Made by a program: the position numbers and the translations under genes
The notes under the pieces: model-generated
Database searches by the model: none
The model's input: only the letters and a program-made list of their open reading frames with translations
Told to the model about the DNA's origin: nothing
Part shown: positions 46,707 to 52,730 of the stretch, piece after piece
Layout: every line of letters begins with the position of its first letter
Numbering within the stretch: the stretch's first letter is position 1
From: Clostridia bacterium
Lineage (GTDB): Bacteria > Bacillota > Clostridia > Oscillospirales > Acutalibacteraceae
Assembly (NCBI GenBank): GCA_017474045.1
Contig: JAFUHX010000017.1
Span: forward strand, 22,280 to 86,279
Reading direction: 5' to 3'
Length of the DNA stretch: 64,000 nt

Positions 46707-47396
46707 ATGAAAATTGGTGTAATTTTTGCTGATACTCAGGAATATCTTCCTTTTATCAATAATTTTAAAAATGATGATTCAACAGAAAGAATTGTTTCCG
46801 GAATGAAAACCTATGAATATACGGCTGAAAACGGAAACAAAATTATTGCCGTTAACAGCGGAATAGGAAAGGTAAACACCGCCATTGCCGCAAGCGCACT
46901 GATTTATGTTTTCGGTGCCTCGGTTATTCTTAATGCCGGTCTTTCAGGTGCTGTCAGCGGTCTTCGCCGTGAAGATATTGTTCTGGGAACTGATTATGTT
47001 GAGTGCGATTTTGATTTAACAGCCATAGGCTATGACTTAGGCGTAAAGCCCGATGAAGAAAACATCCATAAGGCTGACCAAAAGCTTCTTGAGCTTGCCA
47101 AAGAAATGGAAGGCTTTTCCTTTAAAGAGGGAAGACTCGGAACAGGCGACCTTTTCCTGACAGACAAAGACAAAAAGAATCTTTATAAAAAGCTTTTTGA
47201 AATTTCTGCTTTTGATATGGAGTCTGCCGCAATTGCCGCTGTGTGCAGTAAAAATGAAGTTCCCTTCCTTTCAATCAGAAAAATCAGCGACGACGCGGAC
47301 GATGCATCTGCCGAAACCTATACTGAAATGAATAATCGCCAAGAGGTTGTTTTGTCTCAGATTGTTGTTGAAATCGCTAAAAAACTCAATGTGTGA
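46707..47396 (+). CDS. mtnN: 5'-methylthioadenosine/S-adenosylhomocysteine nucleosidase-like protein
   Basis: This PNP/UDP-phosphorylase-fold protein begins with KIGVIFADTQEY and has SGIGKVNTAIAAS near residue 55, LNAGLSGAVSG near residue 75, AFDMESAAIAAVC in the ribose-binding region near residue 170 and IRKISDDAD, the region with the catalytic Asp. MTA/SAH nucleosidases cleave adenine from MTA and SAH to recycle S-adenosylmethionine by-products. Family members start at this MKIG, so I use ATG 46707 (229 aa). An in-frame ATG at 46680 sits directly on the Shine-Dalgarno-like AGAAAGG and seems too close. A small hairpin (CGCGAA/TTCGCG, 46684-46698) lies between that sequence and 46707. The N-terminal GAMEEE of classical enzymes is changed, so the substrate is not certain. 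Confidence 0.82.
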   Translation: MKIGVIFADTQEYLPFINNFKNDDSTERIVSGMKTYEYTAENGNKIIAVNSGIGKVNTAIAASALIYVFGASVILNAGLSGAVSGLRREDIVLGTDYVECDFDLTAIGYDLGVKPDEENIHKADQKLLELAKEMEGFSFKEGRLGTGDLFLTDKDKKNLYKKLFEISAFDMESAAIAAVCSKNEVPFLSIRKISDDADDASAETYTEMNNRQEVVLSQIVVEIAKKLNV

Positions 47397-47402
47397 AAAA
47401 TT

Positions 47403-47418
47403 TGTTTCACGTGATAAA
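47403..47418. promoter_or_regulatory. parS-like site, second copy
   Basis: TGTTTCACGTGATAAA is identical to the site at 46653 and lies 6 bp after the nucleosidase stop codon, overlapping the start of the terminator. Confidence 0.45.
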
Positions 47419-47447
47419 AAAAGGTTGCAATTTTGCTACCTTTTTTT
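47416..47447 (+). terminator. Terminator after the nucleosidase gene
   Basis: AAAAAAAGGT pairs with ACCTTTTTTT around a GCAA/TTGC upper stem with a T-T mismatch between the two parts. It would also work on the minus strand. Confidence 0.8.
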
Positions 47448-47457
47448 GTTTTTGGAC

Positions 47458-47486
47458 TTGAAATATTTATTTTTTAGGATTATAAT
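47458..47486 (+). promoter_or_regulatory. Promoter of the PHP-domain gene
   Basis: TTGAAA at 47458-47463 and TATAAT at 47481-47486 with a 17-nt spacer. Confidence 0.85.
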
Positions 47487-47584
47487 AAATTTTGGACAAA
47501 TATTCATTATATTGCAATAAAAACTAATATATATGCATGACATATATTCTAAATTGGCAAAAGGAACGGAAAAGAGGAATTATT

Positions 47585-48466
47585 TTGACAGCGGATTTAC
47601 ATTGTCACACAAAATTATCAGACGGAACAATGGGCATTGAAGACATAATCGCCCTTGCAGTGAAAAGCGGATTAAAAACAATTTCAATAACTGACCACGA
47701 TTGCATGGCAGGAATTGTCAGAGCTCAGATTGTTGCGAAAAGATACGGAATTAACGTTATTCCGGGAGTTGAGCTTACCTGTACGGATAAAAAGCGTTCG
47801 TCAAAGGCTCATCTTCTTTGCTATCTTCCCGACAAAACAGAGCGCCTTGAAAGCATCTGTCACAAAAACTCGCTTTCAAGAAAAACAGCGGGCAGAGTTA
47901 TGGCTGTCAGAACAGCAGAAAGATTTCCGATTTCTCCTGAATTCATAGTTAAGTGCGCAACCGGCTCAACCAATATTTTCAAACAGCATATTATGCAGGC
48001 GCTTCTTGAAGCCGGTTACACAACCACGATTTTCGGTGACCTTTATAAAAAGCTTTTTTCAAAAGAAAGCAGCGAAAACATTCTTGTTAATGCAAATTTC
48101 ACTTCGCCCATGGAAACTCTTGAAGCAATTCATGAAGCGGGCGGAATTGCTGTTTTGGCTCATCCGGGAATGTATGATAACTTTGAGCTTCTTGATGAGC
48201 TCGTTGAGGCAGGACTTGACGGTGTTGAAGTTTGGCATCCGGAAAACACCGAGGAGCAACAGCAGTATCTTATTGAATATGCAAAAAAACATAAGCTTTT
48301 AACAACCGGAGGAAGCGACTTCCACGGCGGCTATAATTTTAAACCCATAACTCTTGGTCAGTACGGACCTCCGGAGGAAAGTGTTGAAGAGCTTCTGGGT
48401 TATAAGGCAAAAAAACGCAGAAAGCAAAAGCGCTTGGAAAAAGCTCTGGCGGCAGAAGAAAAATAA
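47585..48466 (+). CDS. PHP-domain metal-dependent phosphoesterase
   Basis: The protein starts with the PHP signature DLHCHTKLSDG, followed by ITDHD near residue 37, a C-terminal LAHPG and GSDFHG. These histidines and aspartates bind the metal cluster. The stand-alone PHP family includes nucleoside 3',5'-bisphosphate phosphatases and polyphosphatases (YciV/RnaAM type), which is the likeliest role. I choose TTG 47585 (293 aa) because AGAGGA lies about 8 nt before it and the PHP motif begins three residues later. An ATG at 47537 has no Shine-Dalgarno. The C-terminus is strongly basic (KAKKRRKQKR). The next gene follows after 49 nt and may be co-transcribed. Confidence 0.85.
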   Translation: MTADLHCHTKLSDGTMGIEDIIALAVKSGLKTISITDHDCMAGIVRAQIVAKRYGINVIPGVELTCTDKKRSSKAHLLCYLPDKTERLESICHKNSLSRKTAGRVMAVRTAERFPISPEFIVKCATGSTNIFKQHIMQALLEAGYTTTIFGDLYKKLFSKESSENILVNANFTSPMETLEAIHEAGGIAVLAHPGMYDNFELLDELVEAGLDGVEVWHPENTEEQQQYLIEYAKKHKLLTTGGSDFHGGYNFKPITLGQYGPPEESVEELLGYKAKKRRKQKRLEKALAAEEK

Positions 48467-48515
48467 TTAAAACAAAAACAGGTCAAGGCGTTGTTTTTGA
48501 GAGCGGAGGCATTAA

Positions 48516-49097
48516 ATGTCAGATAACGATATGAAAGTTTACGGCGGCAAAAAGCAGATGAAGCAAAGCTGCGCCAACGTTGCGGCAACCTATGAGGCGA
48601 TGAATTTTCACCGCACCAACGGCAATCTTGCCAAAGCAAGAGAGCTGGGAAAAAAGCTTGCAACAATAACTCCCGACGAAATGGGCGAAGGGCTGAAAAT
48701 CAATCTCAGCCAGGTTTTAACTGCAAAATATCTCACTCAGCCTTTAATGTTTCAGTTCAGAGTGATGTTTGTTTTTGCGGCTGAAACTCTTCTTCAGACT
48801 GAAATAGAAGTTCCGTTTCTTGCAACAACGGCTATTAACGCAATGCATGACAAGCTTCGTTCAGATTATCCGGGCTTCTTTAAAAATATTTCTGACGGTG
48901 CGGCGTTCACTTTTTATTGCCTGGCTGTTAAAAAAGATGAAGACATTCCTTTAAGTATAGGCGAGGCTTTCGCAATGCTTTGCAATGTTCAGAAAAACAG
49001 AGACGGCTTTGTTGAGGCCGGAAAGAAGGTCTGGAATATTGCTGTTGAAGTAATTTCCAAAGAAATCAGCGCAGTAGATTTTGAAAGTGAAAACTAA
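48516..49097 (+). CDS. Conserved-looking hypothetical protein, 193 aa
   Basis: I do not recognise the family. The protein is soluble and mostly helical: a basic, polar first 70 residues (with CANVAATYEAMNFHRTNGN), a more hydrophobic middle (about residues 75-110) and a mixed C-terminal part with two Cys. There is no signal peptide and no clear catalytic motif. GGAGG lies 8 nt before the ATG. It sits 49 nt after the PHP gene, and a terminator closes the pair. Confidence 0.75.
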   Translation: MSDNDMKVYGGKKQMKQSCANVAATYEAMNFHRTNGNLAKARELGKKLATITPDEMGEGLKINLSQVLTAKYLTQPLMFQFRVMFVFAAETLLQTEIEVPFLATTAINAMHDKLRSDYPGFFKNISDGAAFTFYCLAVKKDEDIPLSIGEAFAMLCNVQKNRDGFVEAGKKVWNIAVEVISKEISAVDFESEN

Positions 49098-49106
49098 AAA
49101 ATAAGA

Positions 49107-49140
49107 AGCTGTAAAACCTTGGTTTTTACAGCTCTTTTTT
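49107..49140 (+). terminator. Terminator after the 193-aa gene
   Basis: AGCTGTAAAA pairs perfectly with TTTTACAGCT, followed by CTTTTTTTT. Confidence 0.93.
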
Positions 49141-49218
49141 AAAAGAAATCAAAAAGAAAAACATAAACAAGACATAATAGCTTCAAACGTTAAAATTCAA
49201 CGAAAAAAGGTGAATAAA

Positions 49219-49665
49219 ATGGGTTATGCAGAGAAAGCAAGAGAAATCTTTATGACGGGCTTCAACTGCTCTCAGGCGGTTTTTGCCGCCTTTTCAGATG
49301 TTGTTGAAATGGACGAAACCATGGCGAAAAAAATCAGCATCGGACTTGGCGGAGGCGTAGGAAGACTTCGTGAGGTCTGCGGTGCTGTCAGCGGTGCGGC
49401 AATGGTTCTCGGTGCGCTCAGCGGCGGAGAAGAGGGTGAAAACAAGGCTGCGGCTTATGCTGAGGTTCAGAAAATGGCTGAGGACTTCAAAAAGGAAAAC
49501 GGTTCAATAATCTGCCGCGAAATTTTAGGGATAGACAAAGCAAAAAAAGAGGGTACGACCCCTGAAGAAAGAACGCAGCAGTATTATAAAAGCCGACCCT
49601 GCGCCGATAAAGTATATTCAGCGGCGAAAATTGTGGAAGAATATCTGAAAGGAAAAAGCACATAA
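49219..49665 (+). CDS. C_GCAxxG_C_C family protein
   Basis: This 148-aa protein has an N-terminal FNCSQAVFAAF motif near residue 20, the family motif CGAVSGAAMVLG near residue 57, and two later cysteines (IICREILG and RPCADKV). This is the full set that gives the family its name. Members are thought to bind a redox cofactor or metal through these cysteines; the exact role is not established. ATG 49219 is preferred over GTG 49210 because AAAAAAGG ends 8 nt before it. It is followed by the promoter of the tRNA region. Confidence 0.88.
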   Translation: MGYAEKAREIFMTGFNCSQAVFAAFSDVVEMDETMAKKISIGLGGGVGRLREVCGAVSGAAMVLGALSGGEEGENKAAAYAEVQKMAEDFKKENGSIICREILGIDKAKKEGTTPEERTQQYYKSRPCADKVYSAAKIVEEYLKGKST

Positions 49666-49731
49666 AGAGAGCCCTGATTTGCACATCTGCTCATTATTTA
49701 AGAAAATAAAGGGCAAAAATTGCAATGAGGA

Positions 49732-49760
49732 TTGACAAAAAAAGAAAAATAGGCTATACT
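49732..49760 (+). promoter_or_regulatory. Strong promoter of the tRNA-Pro region
   Basis: A consensus TTGACA at 49732-49737 and TATACT at 49755-49760 are separated by 17 nt. Transcription would begin near 49767 and pass through a GGTTGC/GCAACC hairpin, the decayed tRNA copy and then the intact tRNA. Confidence 0.88.
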
Positions 49761-49809
49761 TTTGGTTGCTTGTTGTTCGTTTTAAAAGAGAATAACGGCA
49801 ACCAAAAAT

Positions 49810-49848
49810 CGAGGCGTAGCGCAGTTTGGTAGCGCAAGAGGGCGACCA
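49810..49848 (+). pseudogene. Internally deleted copy of tRNA-Pro
   Basis: The first 27 bases are identical to the 5' end (acceptor and D-arm) of the intact tRNA at 49882. They are joined to AGAGGGC, which matches the base of the variable region, and then to GACCA, which matches the 3' end. The anticodon stem-loop and T-arm are missing. It lies in the same transcript, 33 bp before the intact gene. Confidence 0.7.
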
Positions 49849-49881
49849 AAGCAAAGAAAAATAAAAAAACAAAAAAGATAT

Positions 49882-49958
49882 CGAGGCGTAGCGCAGTTTG
49901 GTAGCGCATCTGCTTTGGGAGCAGAGGGCCGCAGGTTCGAATCCTGTCGCCTCGACCA
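49882..49958 (+). tRNA. tRNA-Pro (anticodon TGG)
   Basis: The acceptor CGAGGCG pairs with CGCCTCG. The anticodon stem TCTGC/GCAGA encloses TTTGGGA with anticodon TGG, and the T-loop GGTTCGAATCC is standard. The encoded CCA end is at 49956-49958. Length is 77 nt including CCA. Confidence 0.97.
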
Positions 49959-49962
49959 TATT

Positions 49963-50007
49963 GGAACGCAAGTATTGATACGATACTTGCGTTCCTTTTC
50001 TTTTTAG
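49963..50007 (+). terminator. Terminator after tRNA-Pro
   Basis: GGAACGCAAGTAT pairs perfectly with ATACTTGCGTTCC, followed by TTTTCTTTTT. Confidence 0.95.
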
Positions 50008-50063
50008 TAAAAGTGGCTTAACACAAGGGATTTCGGCACTTTTGCAAATAAGATTTGTATCAT

Positions 50064-50211
50064 TGTATCAAAAATTACTACACAAAAGTCGAAGTTGGGT
50101 GACTCAAACTTCTGCAATTTCGCACCAAAGCAAAGCATAATGACACTTAACCTAAAGATTAGTGTCATTGTTAAAAGAAAAGTGTCATTGTGATTTATAC
50201 CCCAAAAAAGC
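50064..50211. other. Non-coding stretch with AGTGTCATT repeats at the island edge
   Basis: AATGACACT at 50139-50147 is followed by AGTGTCATT at 50161-50169 (inverted, forming a hairpin) and again at 50181-50189 (direct). GCACCAAAG at 50122-50130 resembles the GCACCAAA words near 52392-52448 on the other side of the restriction-modification genes. A short minus-strand frame here has no ribosome-binding site and is not called. Confidence 0.4.
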
Positions 50212-50246
50212 ACAACCCTTACTACCAGGTGAGTAGTAAGGATTGT
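50212..50246 (-). terminator. Terminator of the restriction-modification operon
   Basis: ACAACCCTTACTAC at 50212-50225 pairs with GTAGTAAGGATTGT at 50233-50246 with one G-U pair. Read on the minus strand, the stem is followed by GCTTTTTTGG. Confidence 0.75.
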
Positions 50247-50309
50247 TTGGTTTATGTTAAAACGAACATCCTAATATTTAAAAGTTAAAGAATTCCGAAA
50301 AATCTCTCC

Positions 50310-51116
50310 TTATTGGTGTTTCTTTCGTTCCGCTAACAACACTTCTATCATTTCGTCTTGGATATCGCGAGGAGATTTTAACAAAATGTAGGGATTATTA
50401 ACCGCAATCACTCGTCCATGCTCATTAAAACAGAAGTGGTCCAAGTATTGCTGGTTACAATATTGGCATTGAGGGATAGTGTTATCCAATGTTAGAGCCT
50501 TTCTCGGGTTCATGTGTCCTTGTTGTAAAGCAACAATCAAACCATTTCGAGTATCTTTGGTTCCTTCTTTGATTCCGCAAGTGGCACATTTTTTGTCATA
50601 CGCGAATTTTAATTCATCAAAACTCTTGGCGGCCAATCGCCCACTTCGCTTCATCGCAGAAGCGATGGCTTTTGGATTTGGGGTTTCAATCGAAACCAAG
50701 TAATTGTATCCACTCGGAACAACTTCCTCACAATCAGGAACTTTGGCGGTGCGATTGAGAACATTCCATAGATATTGTGAGCCTAAATGTCGAACTTGTT
50801 GGTCCATCGCGGCAGTTGGTTTGAAGCGACGCACAAATGTAGACACCATATCCTTATGAACGAAACAATGGATATATTTACAAAGGAAAATAAGTTGTAG
50901 CGTCTTGGTATCCAAATACTCGATGAACTCTTTATCAGTCATAATGTCGGTATTGTTTTCGCCTTCGATCTGCCAAGAGGCTTTAACGCCATAAGGAACC
51001 AAGTAGGTGTTGTAAGAATGAACGAGTTTTTTAAAAATAGTGCGTATCTCGCTAATGGAAAGGTTGAGGTATTCTTGGGCTTTTTCTGCATCGGTAAAAT
51101 CGATTCTCGAAATCAT
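50310..51116 (-). CDS. HNH-family restriction endonuclease
   Basis: The 268-aa protein has a C-terminal zinc/HNH region: CATCG near residue 177, QQGHMNPRKALTLDNTIPQC (general-base His and the Asn) and CQYCNQQYLDHFCFNEHGR. The N-terminal two thirds is a unique, probably target-recognition part. It follows the C5 methyltransferase with a one-base TAATG overlap, a typical coupled order for Type II restriction-modification. The endonuclease should cut DNA lacking the partner's cytosine methylation. Codon use (many CAA, CGA/CGC, TTG) differs from the CAG/AGA-rich host genes, which suggests transfer. The recognition sequence cannot be read from the protein. Confidence 0.82.
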   Translation of the reverse strand: MISRIDFTDAEKAQEYLNLSISEIRTIFKKLVHSYNTYLVPYGVKASWQIEGENNTDIMTDKEFIEYLDTKTLQLIFLCKYIHCFVHKDMVSTFVRRFKPTAAMDQQVRHLGSQYLWNVLNRTAKVPDCEEVVPSGYNYLVSIETPNPKAIASAMKRSGRLAAKSFDELKFAYDKKCATCGIKEGTKDTRNGLIVALQQGHMNPRKALTLDNTIPQCQYCNQQYLDHFCFNEHGRVIAVNNPYILLKSPRDIQDEMIEVLLAERKKHQ

Positions 51117-52162
51117 TATTTAGCCACCTCCATAAAAGAAAAGATGTGTGCGATGACATCTACTGTCCATCCATTACCAACCATTTCTACTCGCTTTTGG
51201 TTGGGAACGCCATTGACCGCAGTATAACCATCGGGCAAGTTTTGTAAACGTTCAATTTCGGTGAAGTCCAATTTCCGCAAATTGTATTTGCCATCAGGCA
51301 GACAAGTGGGATAATTACCATTTATGACGCTGTTTCGCACAACATGGACACCATTATCATCGGGAACGAACAACAAAGTGGCACACGAAGATGTAATCAT
51401 ACTTCCGCGAGAAAGGGCACAGGCTTTGTCTTGGATTTTCGAAGCGTTGTATGCGTTAAACCGAGCAGGAATGTAGCCATACTTTTTATACAATCGGGGT
51501 AAACTCCGCTGAACTGTCAAACAGTAAGAAATATCGCGGGGGTCAGCATTTTCCATCAATATGTCGTCCAAAACAATGTGCTTGTCTTCGGGAATTGTAA
51601 CACCTTGGATATTGGTCCAATACAAACGCGGACGATGCTGTGCTGACATCAAAGCACTATCAATCCGAATGGGTTGAACCCCCATCGCATTGGTGATAAT
51701 GCTCTCCCATTTCTTCGCCATCACAACATTTTCCAAAAGATAATATGTCGGTTTAACCTCTTGGAGCAAACGGCAGAACTCCCAAAACAAATAGGATTGT
51801 CCATCGAAAACGACGCCCTCGCTCTTTAAGTGTAAATACTGTTCCAAAGAAAGTATTTCAATGTCGCCCGACACCATACCATTGGCATAGCCAATCGATG
51901 AAAAGTTGGTACAAGGACTTCCTCCGCAAACGAGATCGATTTTCCCAACATCATATTCTGCGGTTTCGGTGTATAACTTGCCATCTTCGTATCGCACCTT
52001 GGTAATGTCGCCCAGTTCGATATTGTCGGGATGATTTGCCGTTGCGACTTTGATGGCATTGGGTTCGATTTCAGATGCGTAATATTTGTCTATTGTAACA
52101 CCTGCTCGTTCGAGCGCTAAATAGGCACAACTAATCCCATCGAACAAACTCAAAATGTTCAT
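51116..52162 (-). CDS. DNA (cytosine-5) methyltransferase of a Type II restriction-modification system
   Basis: The 348-aa protein begins with motif I (LSLFDGISCAYLALERAG), then GGSPCTNFSSIGY with the catalytic Cys in the PC dipeptide (motif IV) and YLLENVVMAKKW (motif VI). QHRPRLYW (motif VIII) follows, and the C-terminus carries motifs IX-X (ERLQNLPDGYT and MVGNGWTVDVIAHIF). The domain order and the DGISCAYLALERAG type resemble phage-linked C5 methyltransferases. It methylates cytosine in the cognate site to protect host DNA. The minus-strand ribosome-binding site AAGGAAGAG is near the ATG, and a clear promoter lies upstream. Confidence 0.93.
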   Translation of the reverse strand: MNILSLFDGISCAYLALERAGVTIDKYYASEIEPNAIKVATANHPDNIELGDITKVRYEDGKLYTETAEYDVGKIDLVCGGSPCTNFSSIGYANGMVSGDIEILSLEQYLHLKSEGVVFDGQSYLFWEFCRLLQEVKPTYYLLENVVMAKKWESIITNAMGVQPIRIDSALMSAQHRPRLYWTNIQGVTIPEDKHIVLDDILMENADPRDISYCLTVQRSLPRLYKKYGYIPARFNAYNASKIQDKACALSRGSMITSSCATLLFVPDDNGVHVVRNSVINGNYPTCLPDGKYNLRKLDFTEIERLQNLPDGYTAVNGVPNQKRVEMVGNGWTVDVIAHIFSFMEVAK

Positions 52163-52207
52163 ATTCTCTTCCTTTAGCTACTTTAACAATACTCTATAGA
52201 TAGAAAT

Positions 52208-52236
52208 ATTATAACACACATCCCACAAAACTACAA
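52208..52236 (-). promoter_or_regulatory. Promoter of the restriction-modification operon
   Basis: On the minus strand, TTGTAG (plus-strand 52231-52236) and TATAAT (52208-52213) are separated by 17 nt. Confidence 0.75.
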
Positions 52237-52387
52237 GATTTTTTCAAATACAGATAAAATTTATAGTTAAAAACGATTTACAAAGCGAGATATTTGCGAA
52301 ATAGAGGTAAAAGACCAATGGTGGGAATATGTTGATTTATCAGCATTGGATGCTTAATCCTCGTCAAAATTTGCGGCCACAAGCCCC

Positions 52388-52449
52388 AAATGCACCAAAG
52401 AATAAGAAATGCACCAAAACGGTCGAGTAGTGCAAAATTTGCACCAAGA
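52388..52449. repeat. Three spaced GCACCAAA repeats upstream of the methyltransferase promoter
   Basis: AAATGCACCAAA occurs at 52388-52399 and 52407-52418, and TTTGCACCAAGA at 52438-52449. The first two are 19 bp apart and the third 31 bp further on. They could be protein-binding sites. No controller protein gene is seen in the cassette. Confidence 0.4.
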
Positions 52450-52490
52450 CACTTTTGTATCAAAATATGCGTTATAATTCAAAACGAAAA

Positions 52491-52519
52491 ACAGTAACAA
52501 AAAGGTTACTGTTTTTTTA
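52491..52519 (+). terminator. Hairpin terminator in the island gap
   Basis: ACAGTAAC pairs with GTTACTGT around AAAAAG, followed by TTTTTTT. No gene with a ribosome-binding site precedes it on the plus strand, but TATAAT at 52473 could start a very short transcript. Confidence 0.75.
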
Positions 52520-52530
52520 TTGTGAGCAAA

Positions 52531-52623
52531 GCAGATCTGCTTTGGGCACCGCAAGAGGGCTGTGCGGCAAAGAATAACGTATGGCGGAAAGAGAATGGCG
52601 CAGCGGTCAAAAGTTCTGTCGCC
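52531..52623 (+). pseudogene. Scrambled tRNA-Pro-derived fragments
   Basis: ATCTGCTTTGGG at 52535-52546 is identical to the anticodon arm of the intact tRNA-Pro. CGCAAGAGGGC at 52550-52560 is identical to 11 bases of the decayed copy at 49833-49843, and CTGTCGCCT near 52615 matches the 3' acceptor side. The pieces are in tRNA order but are interrupted and not foldable as a tRNA. They mark the right side of the restriction-modification genes. Confidence 0.5.
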
Positions 52624-52658
52624 TGATTAAACATAATTTTTCTCTGATTTCATTAGTA

Positions 52659-52687
52659 TTGAAAAGGCTGATAGTGAATGTTATAAT
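52659..52687 (+). promoter_or_regulatory. Promoter of the DUF4062/STAND gene
   Basis: TTGAAA at 52659-52664 and TATAAT at 52682-52687 are spaced by 17 nt. The predicted start near 52694 lies after the upstream in-frame ATG at 52581, so translation from 52731 is favoured. Confidence 0.87.
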
Positions 52688-52730
52688 ATGCATAAGTTTA
52701 TTATCCTTTTTGATATTAAGGAGAAGTGTT

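Noticed and set aside
50004-50213. 69-codon minus-strand frame at the island edge
   Set aside because: It covers repeat words and hairpins, has no ribosome-binding site and shows no protein-like pattern.
52278-52554. Two short minus-strand frames in the gap before the STAND gene
   Set aside because: They overlap the GCACCAAA repeats and a terminator hairpin and have no ribosome-binding site.
52581-52730. Upstream start of the STAND gene
   Set aside because: It lies before the promoter at 52659-52687, has no ribosome-binding site and runs through tRNA-derived fragments.
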